Positions 22,134-29,829 of a stretch of DNA of 33,254 bases are shown here, one piece after another. The notes below the pieces were generated by a model, which saw nothing but the letters and a program-made list of their open reading frames with translations, did no database searches and had not been told where the DNA came from. The position numbers and the translations under genes were made by a program. How positions within the stretch are numbered: the first letter of the stretch is position 1; each line of letters starts with the position of its first letter. Origin of the DNA: Citreimonas sp042096055 (GTDB taxonomy: Bacteria > Pseudomonadota > Alphaproteobacteria > Rhodobacterales > Rhodobacteraceae); the NCBI RefSeq assembly GCF_042096055.1, contig NZ_JBELMH010000035.1:1-33254 (forward strand), given 5' to 3'.

Positions 22134-22837
22134 GCGAGCGAATCGAGGCCATCGGGGTCCAGCAGGACGAAGGCCGCGCCGTCGCGCCTGAGGATGCCCT
22201 CGGCCTCCCACCGGCGCAGGTGGCGGTTCACCGTCTCGCGCGCGACGCCGCACATGTCGCCCAGATCGCTTTGCGAAAAGCCGGCGTCCAGCCGGATCGC
22301 GCCGCCGTCGACCGGCTTGCCCCAGTCCGCGAACAGCCGGGCGAGGCAGCGGGCGAGGCGCGGCGCGGCCTCGAGCGTGGCTCGGTCGGTCGCGGCCTCG
22401 CTGGTCAGCCGCAGGCGGGCGCAGAGCGCCTCGATCACCGCGCGGGCGGCCTGGGGGCGCGATTCGAGGAACTGCAGCAGGCGGCCGCGGTCCAGCAGCC
22501 GCCCCGTCACGTCCACCGCGGCCGTCGCGTTGGCCCGGCGCGGCCGTCCGTCCAGCGCGGCCATCTCGCCGACAGCCGAGCCGGGGCCCAGCTGCGCCAG
22601 GATCCGGCGGCGGCCGTCGGCGAGGCTGACGCTGATCTCGACGCGGCCCGAATCGATGATCAGGACGGTGCGGCCCTCGGCCCCTTCGGTGAAGAACGTG
22701 TGGCCCGCGCTGTAGCGCACCGGCCGGGCCAGCGCGCAGAGCGCCCGCGCGTCGGGGCGCGACAGCGCTCCGAGCAGAAGGCCCCCGTGGCCGGGGTCCG
22801 GGCGAGTGTGCGTCGCGCGTCCCGGCCGATCCGTCAT
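22118..22837 (-). CDS. Crp/Fnr-family transcriptional regulator
   Basis: The 239-residue protein has an N-terminal cyclic-nucleotide-binding barrel (about 20-130) and a C-terminal winged helix. In the cNMP pocket region 'GEMAALDGRPRRANATA' (90-106) keeps the G-E and arginine expected for phosphate binding. The recognition helix 'GVARETVNRHL' has R200-E201, the same R-E pair that reads GTGA in E. coli CRP. There is no N-terminal cysteine cluster, so it is not an FNR oxygen sensor. ATG 22837 (MTDRPG) was chosen; an in-frame ATG at 22939 would run across the CRP-like site. A perfect TGTGA-N6-TCACA site 33 bases upstream suggests autoregulation. Confidence 0.9.
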   Translation of the reverse strand: MTDRPGRATHTRPDPGHGGLLLGALSRPDARALCALARPVRYSAGHTFFTEGAEGRTVLIIDSGRVEISVSLADGRRRILAQLGPGSAVGEMAALDGRPRRANATAAVDVTGRLLDRGRLLQFLESRPQAARAVIEALCARLRLTSEAATDRATLEAAPRLARCLARLFADWGKPVDGGAIRLDAGFSQSDLGDMCGVARETVNRHLRRWEAEGILRRDGAAFVLLDPDGLDSLAYPAG

Positions 22838-22869
22838 CCTGGAACTCGCACGCCAGAAAAGCCTTGCGG

Positions 22870-22885
22870 TGTGATCGGTGTCACA
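22870..22885. promoter_or_regulatory. Perfect CRP-type site TGTGA-N6-TCACA before the Crp-family gene
   Basis: TGTGATCGGTGTCACA has both consensus pentamers at the correct 6-base spacing, 33 to 48 bases upstream of the regulator's ATG. The regulator's own recognition helix carries the R-E pair that contacts such half-sites in E. coli CRP, so self-binding is likely. Confidence 0.75.
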
Positions 22886-23065
22886 GCGTGGTAACGTATT
22901 CGTGCCATGATCGGAAGCGTGAGGTGGCCGGGGCATCACGCAAGTCTTTCACAGTACCTTTTTTAACCCGCCGCCTCCGTTGCGTGACGAGTACCCTTGC
23001 GCCGCTTTTTCAGGCGTCTTCACGCATCCGGCGAGGCATGGATGGCGCGCCGGGTGCGCATCCGG

Positions 23066-23117
23066 CACCGGCCGGGACCTGCGCTCTCATCCCCTTTGAC
23101 GTCAGTCCCGGCCGGTG
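23066..23117. terminator. Long inverted repeat behind prpE
   Basis: CACCGGCCGGGAC (23066-23078) and GTCCCGGCCGGTG (23105-23117) are perfect 13-bp inverted arms around a 26-base loop, starting 10 bases after the prpE stop on the minus strand. No T-run follows, so it may be a rho-linked 3' end or stability structure instead of a simple intrinsic terminator. Confidence 0.55.
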
Positions 23118-23126
23118 GCGGAGTAT

Positions 23127-25022
23127 TTAGCCCCGTTGCGGATAGCCCAGCCCCGCCAGCGCGGAGCGAATCTCGTCCAGGATGGCGGGGTCGTCGATCG
23201 TCGCGGGTGTCTTCACGTCGTCTCCGTCGGCGATCTGCACCATCGTGCGGCGCAGGATCTTGCCCGAGCGCGTCTTGGGCAGCCGGTCGACCACCGCGCA
23301 CAGCTTGAACGCCGCGACCGGGCCGATCTTCTCGCGCACGAGGCCCACGCATTCGCGCGCGATCTCATCGTGCGGGCGGTTCACGCCCTTGGTCAGGCAG
23401 ACGAATCCCATCGGAAGCTGGCCCTTGAGCGGGTCGGCCACGCCGATCACGGCGCATTCGGCCACGTCCGGATGGGCGGCGAGCACTTCCTCCATCCCGC
23501 CGGTCGACAGGCGGTGGCCGGCGACGTTGATGACGTCGTCGGTGCGCGCCATGATATAAAGGTAGCCGTCTTCGTCGATCAGGCCCGCATCGCCGGTCTC
23601 GTAGTAGCCCGGGAAGCGCGACAGGTACGCCTTGCGAAAGCGGTCCTCGGCGTTCCAGAGCGTGGGCAGGGCGCCCGGCGGCAGCGGCAGTTTCACCGCG
23701 ATGGCGCCCAGCGTGCCCGCGGGCAGGGGCTGGCCGTCCTCGCCCAGGATGCGCACGTCCCAGCCCGGCATCGGCACCGAGGGGCTGCCGATCTTGACCG
23801 GCAGCTTCTCGATCCCCGCGGGCATGGCGACGATGGGCCAGCCGGTTTCGGTCTGCCACCAATGGTCGTAGACCGGCTTGCCGGTGACGCCCTGCGCCCA
23901 TTCGATCGTGTCCGGGTCGGCGCGCTCGCCCGCCAGGTAGATCGCCCGCAGCCCCGAGATGTCGTGGCCGGCCAGATGCGCGGCCTTCGGGTCCTCGCGC
24001 TTCACGGCGCGGAAGGCGGTGGGCGCGGTGAAGAAGGACTTCACGTCGTGCTCGGCGATGATGCGCCAGATGGTGCCGGCGTCGGGCGTGCCGATGGGCT
24101 TGCCCTCGAACACGATCGAGGTGTTGCCGTGGATCAGCGGCGCGTAGGCGATGTAGCTGTGGCCGACGACCCAGCCCACGTCCGACGCGGCCCAGAAGAC
24201 CTCGCCCGGGCGGACGTCGTAGATGTTGTGCATCGTCCAGTTCAGCGCCACGAGGTGCCCGGCGGTGGGGCGGACCACGCCCTTGGGCGCGCCGGTCGTG
24301 CCGCTGGTGTAGAGGATGTAGGCCGGATGCGTGCCCTCGACCGGGACGCACCCGGCCGGTTCGGCCGCGGCGCAGGCGGCGTGCCAGTCGACGTCGCGGC
24401 CATCTTGCAGCGTGGCCTGCGCCTGGTCGCGCTGCAGCACGATGCAGAAGTCGGGCTTGTGCCGCGCCTGCTCGATCGCGGCGTCGATCAGCGGCTTGTA
24501 TTCGACGACGCGCCCCGGCTCGATCCCGCAGCTCGCGGCGAGGATCGCCTTGGGACGCGCGTCGTCGATGCGCACGGCCAGCTCGTTGCTGGCGAAGCCG
24601 CCGAACACGACCGAGTGGATCGCGCCCAGCCGCGCGCAGGCGAGCATCGCCTCGACCGCCTCGGGGACCATGGGCATGTAGATGATGACGCGGTCGCCCT
24701 TGTCGATGCCGCGGGCGCGCAGCGCGCCGGCGAGGCGCGCGACGTTGTCCTGTAGTTCGGCGTAGGTGACCGTGCGCTGGGTGCCGGTGATCGGGCTGTC
24801 GTGGATCAGCGCGGCCTGGTCGCCGCGGCCGGCCTTCACGTGGCGGTCGACGGCGTTCCAGCAGGTGTTGACGCGCGCATCGGCGAACCATTCGTAGCGG
24901 TCGTCGCTTCGGTCGAACAGCGCGCGCGTGGGCGCGGTGTCCCAGTCGATCGCCTGCGCCTGCTCCATCCACCAGGCTTCGGGGTCGGCCTTCCAGGCGT
25001 CGTAGACCTCGCGGTAACCCAT
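23127..25022 (-). CDS. prpE: Propionyl-CoA synthetase (propionate-CoA ligase)
   Basis: The 631-residue AMP-forming acyl-CoA synthetase is of the PrpE length and pattern, with N-terminal 'MGYREVYDAWKADPEAWW', ATP-loop 'YILYTSGTTGAPKGVVR', 'DHWWQTETGWPI' and 'YETGDAG'. The C-terminal catalytic lysine is in 'TRSGKILRR'. It activates propionate, and often other short acids, to the CoA ester via an adenylate. The tryptophan-rich 'HWWQTETGWP' is shared with acetyl-CoA synthetase, but the shorter N-terminus and 'RPTAGH' segment fit PrpE. GGAGG lies 6 bases before ATG 25022. It stands alone; propionyl-CoA would feed the methylmalonyl route, and Mcl1 encoded at 4956 also yields propionyl-CoA. Confidence 0.94.
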   Translation of the reverse strand: MGYREVYDAWKADPEAWWMEQAQAIDWDTAPTRALFDRSDDRYEWFADARVNTCWNAVDRHVKAGRGDQAALIHDSPITGTQRTVTYAELQDNVARLAGALRARGIDKGDRVIIYMPMVPEAVEAMLACARLGAIHSVVFGGFASNELAVRIDDARPKAILAASCGIEPGRVVEYKPLIDAAIEQARHKPDFCIVLQRDQAQATLQDGRDVDWHAACAAAEPAGCVPVEGTHPAYILYTSGTTGAPKGVVRPTAGHLVALNWTMHNIYDVRPGEVFWAASDVGWVVGHSYIAYAPLIHGNTSIVFEGKPIGTPDAGTIWRIIAEHDVKSFFTAPTAFRAVKREDPKAAHLAGHDISGLRAIYLAGERADPDTIEWAQGVTGKPVYDHWWQTETGWPIVAMPAGIEKLPVKIGSPSVPMPGWDVRILGEDGQPLPAGTLGAIAVKLPLPPGALPTLWNAEDRFRKAYLSRFPGYYETGDAGLIDEDGYLYIMARTDDVINVAGHRLSTGGMEEVLAAHPDVAECAVIGVADPLKGQLPMGFVCLTKGVNRPHDEIARECVGLVREKIGPVAAFKLCAVVDRLPKTRSGKILRRTMVQIADGDDVKTPATIDDPAILDEIRSALAGLGYPQRG

Positions 25023-25246
25023 GCTTTTCCTCCCTCTCGATCCTCCGGGTACCGGGATAGGCGGCAAGGGGCGGGGGCGGCAAGCGTGATAGCGCAGGAC
25101 AGCCGGAATGCCGCGCCGGCGCCCTTCCTCGCGCGGCGCGAATTCGACATGCGCCGCGTCGAAAACCGGCAAGCGGGGCGCCCGCGCGGGCGTAGGCTGA
25201 AGGGGTGGGCGGCAATCCCGCCGCCCCGAACGGAGCACGCGCCGAA

Positions 25247-25303
25247 ATGGCCGACACCAAGAAGAAGCCCGCCAAGGAAGCCGGCGGCAAGCCGAAGAAG
25301 TAA
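25247..25303 (+). CDS. Possible 18-residue lysine-rich small protein
   Basis: ATG to TAA gives 'MADTKKKPAKEAGGKPKK', 7 lysines in 18 residues, resembling the tails of nucleoid-associated proteins. A GGAG lies 11 bases upstream, a little far. A strong hairpin begins 7 bases after the stop. It is divergent from prpE and convergent with maeB. It could be a true small protein, or a chance frame; its short length gives little statistical support and I do not recognise a family. Confidence 0.35.
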   Translation: MADTKKKPAKEAGGKPKK

Positions 25304-25310
25304 CCCGTGC

Positions 25311-25365
25311 GCCGCCGCGGTGCGTCCCAGGGGCGGCCGCGGCGGCATCCGGCTCGCTCAGCCGG
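25311..25365. terminator. Two hairpins behind maeB (and behind the small frame)
   Basis: GCCGCCGCGG/CCGCGGCGGC (25311-25320 with 25337-25346) is a perfect 10-bp stem. CCGGCT-cgctc-AGCCGG (25349-25365) is a second stem 14 bases after the maeB stop. On the minus strand the larger stem is followed by GCACGGGTTACTTCTTCGG, mildly T-rich. It probably ends maeB transcription. Confidence 0.6.
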
Positions 25366-25379
25366 AACGGATCGCCGGG

Positions 25380-27659
25380 TCAGCCGTACTGCGCCACCGG
25401 CGTGCCCGCGATGGCGGCCATGTTCAGAAGGCCGCGCGCAGTGATCGAGGGCGTCACGATGTGGGCGCGGTTGCCCATGCCCATGAGGATCGGACCGACC
25501 TCGAGCCCCCCGGCCTTCATCTTGAGGATGTTGCGCGTGGCGCTGGCCGCGTCGGCGTGGCCGAAGATCAGCACGTTGGCCGCACCCTTCATCCGGTTGT
25601 CGGGCAGCAGGCGGGCGCGCAGTTCGGGGTCGAGGGCGGCGTCGACGTTCATCTCGCCCTCGTAGCAGAAGTCGCGGGGCTGTGCGTCGAGCAGCGCGAT
25701 CGCGTCGCGCAGGCGCTGGCCCGAGCCCTCGGCCTGGTTGCCGAACTGCGATTGCGAGCACATGGCGATGTTGGGCGTGATGCCGAAGCGCTTGACGTGC
25801 CGGGCGGCCGCTATCGCTGTCTCGGCCAGCTGCTCGGGGCTGGGACGGGTGTGGACATGCGTGTCGGCGATGAACAGCGGCCCGTCTTCCAGGATCATCA
25901 GCGACAGCGCGCCGTGCGGGCGCAGCGCGCCGCGGCCCAGGACCTGCGTGACGTAGTTCAGGTGCCAGCGGAATTCGCCGAACGTGCCGCAGATCAGGCT
26001 GTCGGCCTCGTCGCGGTGGACCATGACGGCGCCGATGGCGGTGCTGTTGGTCCGCATGATCGCGCGGGCGAGGTCGGGCGTCACCCCGCGCCGCGCCATC
26101 AGGTGATGGTAGCTTTCCCAGTAGTCGCGGTAGCGCGGGTCGTTTTCGGGGTTCACGATATTGAAGTCGCGGTCGGGCCGGATTTCCAGGCCCATGCGCT
26201 CGCACCGCATCTCGATCACTTCCGGGCGGCCGATCAGGATCGGCGTCTCGGTGGTTTCTTCCAGGATCGCCTGGGCGGCGCGCAGCACGCGTTCGTCCTC
26301 GCCCTCGGCGAAGACGATGCGGCGCGACGCGGTGGCGGCGGCCTCGAAGACCGGGCGCATCAGCAGCGCGGATTTGAAGACGCTCGCATCCAGCTTGCGC
26401 TTGTACTCGGCCACGTCCTCCAGCGGGCGCACGGCGACGCCGGTTTCCATCGCGGCCTTGGCCACGGCGGTGGCGACGACCCCCGACAGGCGCGGGTCGA
26501 AGGCCTTGGGGATCAGGTAGTCGGGGCCGAAGGTCAGCTGCTCGCCGCGATAGGCGGCGGCGGCCTCGGCGCTGGTGGTGGCGCGGGCCAGTGCCGCGAT
26601 CCCCTCGACGCAGGCGATCTGCATCTCGTCGTTGATCTCGGTCGCGCCGACGTCGAGCGCGCCGCGGAAGATGAACGGGAAGCACAGGACGTTGTTGACC
26701 TGGTTCGGGAAGTCGCTGCGCCCGGTGGCGATGATCGCGTCCGGTGCCACGGCGCGGGCGGCGTCGGGCATGATCTCGGGGTTGGGGTTGGCGAGCGCGA
26801 AGATGATCGGGCGCGCGGCCATGCGCTGGACGTGCTCGGGCTTGAGCACATTGGGCCCCGACAGGCCCAGGAACAGGTCGGCGCCGTCGATGACGTCGTC
26901 GAGCGTGCGCTTGTCCGACGCCTGCGCGAACGCCGCCTTGTGCGGGTTCATGTCGACCTCGCGCCCCTCGTAGACCAGGCCGTGGATGTCGCACAGCCAC
27001 ACGTTCTCGCGCTTGACGCCCAGCTTGAGCAGCATGTTGAGGCACGCGATGCCCGCCGCCCCGCCGCCGGTCGAGACGACCTTGACGTCCTCGAAGCGTT
27101 TCTCGGCCAGCAGCAACGCGTTGGTGGCGGCGGCCGAGACGACGATCGCCGTGCCGTGTTGGTCGTCGTGGAAGACGGGGATGTTCATCCGCTCCCGGCA
27201 GATCTTCTCCACCACGAAACAGTCGGGCGCCTTGATGTCCTCGAGGTTGATCGCGCCAAAGGTCGGCTCGAGCGCGCAGACGATGTCGGCCAGCTTCTCG
27301 GGGTCGCTCTCGTTCAGCTCGATGTCGAAGCAGTCGATGTTGGCGAACTTCTTGAAGAGCACCGCCTTGCCCTCCATCACCGGCTTCGAGGCCAGCGCGC
27401 CGATATTGCCGAGGCCCAGCACGGCGGTGCCATTCGACACCACCGCGACGAGGTTGCCGCGTGCGGTGTAGCGGGCGGCGTTGAGCGGGTCGTCGCGGAT
27501 TTCCAGGCACGCCTCGGCCACGCCGGGGGAATAGGCGCGGCTGAGATCGCGGCCGTTCGCCAGCGGCTTGGTCGCGCGGATCTCGAGCTTACCGGGCTTG
27601 GGGAACTCGTGGTAATCGAGCGCCGCCTGGCGCGGGGCGTCGCTGGGCGAATCGGACAT
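25380..27659 (-). CDS. maeB: NADP-dependent malic enzyme with phosphotransacetylase-like C-terminal domain
   Basis: The 759-residue protein has two parts. Residues about 1-420 form the malic enzyme, with 'AYSPGVAEACLEI', 'NGTAVLGLGNIGA' , 'FHDDQHGTAIVV' and the nucleotide-binding 'STGGGAAGIACLNMLL'. Residues about 430-759 form a phosphate-acetyltransferase-like domain ('RIVFAEGEDERVLRAAQ', 'LIFGHADAASATRNILKM') that in MaeB proteins is regulatory and not known to be catalytic. It decarboxylates malate to pyruvate with NADP, linking C4 acids to pyruvate during growth on acetate or other gluconeogenic substrates. Length is standard. It may respond to acetyl-CoA through the C-terminal domain. 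An inverted repeat lies 53 bases upstream. Confidence 0.96.
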   Translation of the reverse strand: MSDSPSDAPRQAALDYHEFPKPGKLEIRATKPLANGRDLSRAYSPGVAEACLEIRDDPLNAARYTARGNLVAVVSNGTAVLGLGNIGALASKPVMEGKAVLFKKFANIDCFDIELNESDPEKLADIVCALEPTFGAINLEDIKAPDCFVVEKICRERMNIPVFHDDQHGTAIVVSAAATNALLLAEKRFEDVKVVSTGGGAAGIACLNMLLKLGVKRENVWLCDIHGLVYEGREVDMNPHKAAFAQASDKRTLDDVIDGADLFLGLSGPNVLKPEHVQRMAARPIIFALANPNPEIMPDAARAVAPDAIIATGRSDFPNQVNNVLCFPFIFRGALDVGATEINDEMQIACVEGIAALARATTSAEAAAAYRGEQLTFGPDYLIPKAFDPRLSGVVATAVAKAAMETGVAVRPLEDVAEYKRKLDASVFKSALLMRPVFEAAATASRRIVFAEGEDERVLRAAQAILEETTETPILIGRPEVIEMRCERMGLEIRPDRDFNIVNPENDPRYRDYWESYHHLMARRGVTPDLARAIMRTNSTAIGAVMVHRDEADSLICGTFGEFRWHLNYVTQVLGRGALRPHGALSLMILEDGPLFIADTHVHTRPSPEQLAETAIAAARHVKRFGITPNIAMCSQSQFGNQAEGSGQRLRDAIALLDAQPRDFCYEGEMNVDAALDPELRARLLPDNRMKGAANVLIFGHADAASATRNILKMKAGGLEVGPILMGMGNRAHIVTPSITARGLLNMAAIAGTPVAQYG

Positions 27660-27711
27660 GCGCGGACCCTTCCGGCTATCGTTGACATCTGAACGATCCG
27701 GCGACGCCGGA

Positions 27712-27737
27712 AAACCTGCCGCGCGGGTAGCAGGTTT
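27712..27737. promoter_or_regulatory. Inverted repeat upstream of maeB
   Basis: AAACCTGC-N10-GCAGGTTT is a perfect 8-bp inverted repeat, 53 to 78 bases before the maeB ATG. The palindrome CAAGCGCTTG follows at 27740-27749. The spacing suits a dimeric regulator site or a leader hairpin. The binding protein is unknown. Confidence 0.4.
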
Positions 27738-27827
27738 CGCAAGCGCTTGTAAATCACGTCAGGTCAAGCGGAAGGCGCGTAGCGCAACGCCGTGGTGCGG
27801 CGACGCGAGGGTCTTTTAGTGGGCGCC

Positions 27828-28034
27828 TCAGTCGGCCAGTTCCTCAAGATAGGCCAGCCGGCGCGACGCCTGGTATTTCGTCAGCGAGGCATCGAACGGC
27901 TCGCCCGTGCGCTCGCACAGATCGCGCAGCCGGGCGGCCTGCTTTTCGGTCATCGGCTCTTCGTCACGGCCGGCGACGTCTTCCTCGGCGTTCACGCCGA
28001 GGGTCTTGGTCGTCATCGTGTCGGACAGTTTCAT
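27828..28034 (-). CDS. DUF3072-family small protein
   Basis: The 68-residue acidic protein has a variable N-terminus and the DUF3072 core 'PMTEKQAARLRDLCERTGEPFD', seen here as 'TEKQAARLRDLCERTGEP', followed by 'LTKYQASRRLAYLEEL'. The function of this family is unknown; it is a short helical protein common in proteobacteria and actinobacteria. GGAG is placed well before ATG 28034. It lies divergent from cdd with a 110-base spacer. No link to nucleoside metabolism can be claimed from the neighbourhood alone. Confidence 0.85.
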   Translation of the reverse strand: MKLSDTMTTKTLGVNAEEDVAGRDEEPMTEKQAARLRDLCERTGEPFDASLTKYQASRRLAYLEELAD

Positions 28035-28144
28035 GGCACGTCTCCTTCACCTCGAAAACGCCTCTGGTTGCGGCGCGGTTCCGTGTTGCAATCGGCGCGG
28101 CGGCCTTCCAGATTGAGACTCCGTTCACGCCGACAGGAGCTTCC

Positions 28145-28537
28145 ATGTCCCTCAAGGATGCCGCGCGCGCCGTGCGCGAAAATGCCTATGTGCCCTATTC
28201 GCGCTTCAAGGTCGGCGCCGCGATCCGGACGCCGTCGGGTGCCGTGCATGTCGGCTGCAACGTCGAGAACGTGGCCTACCCCGAGGGCACCTGCGCCGAG
28301 GCCGGCGCCATCGCCGCCATGTGCGCCGCCGGCGAGACGCGGATCAGCGAGGCCTACGTGGTGGCCGACGCGCCGTCGCCCGTGCCGCCCTGCGGCGGGT
28401 GCCGGCAGAAGCTGGCCGAATTCGCCGACGCCGACGTGAAGATCACCTTGGCCACGATGGACGGCACCGAGAAGGTCATGACCGTGGCCGAGCTGCTGCC
28501 GGGCGCCTTCGCCCGCGACCACATGGACCGCGCATGA
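28145..28537 (+). CDS. cdd: Cytidine deaminase
   Basis: The 130-residue protein is the small tetrameric type of cytidine deaminase, converting cytidine and deoxycytidine to uridine and deoxyuridine. Zinc-site motifs are 'TCAEAGAIAAM' (C and catalytic E) and 'PCGGCRQKLAEF' (two Cys), with 'YVPYSRFKVGAA' near the N-terminus for the substrate. AGGAG is 5 bases before ATG 28145. The stop overlaps the next ATG as ATGA (28534-28537), showing translational coupling with deoA. It starts the nucleoside-salvage operon. Confidence 0.97.
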   Translation: MSLKDAARAVRENAYVPYSRFKVGAAIRTPSGAVHVGCNVENVAYPEGTCAEAGAIAAMCAAGETRISEAYVVADAPSPVPPCGGCRQKLAEFADADVKITLATMDGTEKVMTVAELLPGAFARDHMDRA

Positions 28538-29829
28538 CCGACGCCCGCAGCGTCATCGCCGCCCTGCGCCGGGGCGACGCGCCCATGCCCGAGGCGCTGT
28601 CCTGGTTCGCGCGCGGTCTGGCCGACGGCAGCGTCAGCGACGCGCAGGCCGGGGCCTTCGCCATGGGCGTGTGCCTGCGCGGCCTGCCCGAGGCGGGGCG
28701 CGTGGCACTGACGCGCGCGATGCGCGACAGCGGGCACGTGCTGCACTGGGACCTGGACGGGCCGGTGGTGGACAAGCATTCCACGGGCGGGATCGGCGAC
28801 TGCACCTCGCTGGTCCTTGCGCCCGCGCTGGCGGCCTGCGGCGCCTATGTGCCGATGATCTCGGGGCGCGGGCTCGGGCATACCGGCGGCACGCTGGACA
28901 AGCTCGACGCGATCCCGGGCTACGCGACGGCGGCGGACGAGGCGCGCTTTCGCCGGGTGGTCGCGGATGCGGGCTGCGCCATCGTCGGCGCGTCGGCGGA
29001 CATCGCGCCGGCGGACCGACGGCTTTACGCGGTGCGCGACGTCACCGCGACGGTCGAAAGCCTGGACCTGATCTGTTCGTCGATCCTGTCGAAGAAGCTG
29101 GCGGCGGGGCTGCAGGCGCTGGTGCTCGACGTCAAGGTCGGCTCGGGCGCGTTCATGAAGACCGCCGCCGATGCGCGCGCGCTGGCCCGCGCCATGGTCG
29201 ACACCGCCAACGCCGCGGGCTGCGCCACCGCCGTGCTGATGACCCGCATGGACGAGCCGCTGGCGCCGAGCCTCGGCAACGCGCTCGAGGTCGATGCGGC
29301 GATGCGCGTGCTGACCGGGGCCGAGACCGGGCCGCTTCATGACTTGTCCGTCGCGCTGGGCGCCGAGGCGCTGGACCGCGCGGGCATCGCGGACGGCGCG
29401 GCGAAGCTGCGCGAGGCCATCGCCTCGGGCGCGGCGGCGGAACGCTTCGCGCGCATGGTCTACGGGCTGGGCGGGCCCAAGGGCTTCGTCGAGGACTGGA
29501 CCCGCTTCCTGCCCGAGGCGACGGTGATCGAGGAAGTGCCCGCGCCCGAATCGGGCGTCGTCACCGCCATCGACGGCGAGGCGCTGGGGCTGGCCGTCGT
29601 GCGGCTGGGCGGCGGGCGGCAGGTCGAAAGCGACCGCATCGATCCGGCTGTGGGCCTGTCGGACGTGGTGCGCCTGGGCACGCGCGTTGAGAAGGGCCAG
29701 CCGCTGGCGAAGGTCCACGCCGCGCGCGAGGGCCAGGCGCAGGAGGCCGCGCGCGCCGTGGCCGCCGCCGTCACGCTGGGGGACAAGGCGCCGAAATCCG
29801 GCCCGCTGGTGATCGAGAGGGTCGCATGA
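28534..29829 (+). CDS. deoA: Thymidine phosphorylase
   Basis: The 431-residue protein cleaves thymidine or deoxyuridine with phosphate to the base and deoxyribose-1-phosphate. The signature 'VVDKHSTGGIGDCTSL' (phosphate site) is near residue 80, followed by 'MISGRGLGHTGGTLDKLD' and 'SILSKKLAAGLQALVLDVKVGSGAF', divided here by its conserved core 'SKKLAAGLQALVLDVK'. The C-terminal domain is complete. It overlaps both cdd and deoB by ATGA, so the three genes are one translational unit. A pyrimidine-nucleoside phosphorylase that also accepts uridine is possible. Confidence 0.96.
   Translation: MTDARSVIAALRRGDAPMPEALSWFARGLADGSVSDAQAGAFAMGVCLRGLPEAGRVALTRAMRDSGHVLHWDLDGPVVDKHSTGGIGDCTSLVLAPALAACGAYVPMISGRGLGHTGGTLDKLDAIPGYATAADEARFRRVVADAGCAIVGASADIAPADRRLYAVRDVTATVESLDLICSSILSKKLAAGLQALVLDVKVGSGAFMKTAADARALARAMVDTANAAGCATAVLMTRMDEPLAPSLGNALEVDAAMRVLTGAETGPLHDLSVALGAEALDRAGIADGAAKLREAIASGAAAERFARMVYGLGGPKGFVEDWTRFLPEATVIEEVPAPESGVVTAIDGEALGLAVVRLGGGRQVESDRIDPAVGLSDVVRLGTRVEKGQPLAKVHAAREGQAQEAARAVAAAVTLGDKAPKSGPLVIERVA

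Larger units (their letters stand above)
25023..25379. other. 357-base spacer between maeB and prpE
   Basis: It carries the prpE ribosome site and presumably its promoter at the left, an 18-codon lysine-rich reading frame on the plus strand (25247-25303), and two hairpins next to the maeB end (25311-25346 and 25349-25365). Nothing else recognisable was seen. Confidence 0.6.

Noticed and set aside
22864..23130. An 88-codon plus-strand frame in the spacer between the Crp gene and prpE
   Set aside because: No Shine-Dalgarno, composition unlike neighbouring genes, and it overlaps the CRP site and the prpE hairpin.
23365..27510. A 1381-residue minus-strand open frame running through prpE and maeB
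   Set aside because: It lies in another frame of two recognisable enzymes, is arginine-rich and carries no motif; no ribosome site.
24801..27692. A 963-residue plus-strand frame opposite maeB
   Set aside because: Composition (Val/Asp/His/Arg) is that of an antisense shadow of a GC-biased gene; no domain recognised.
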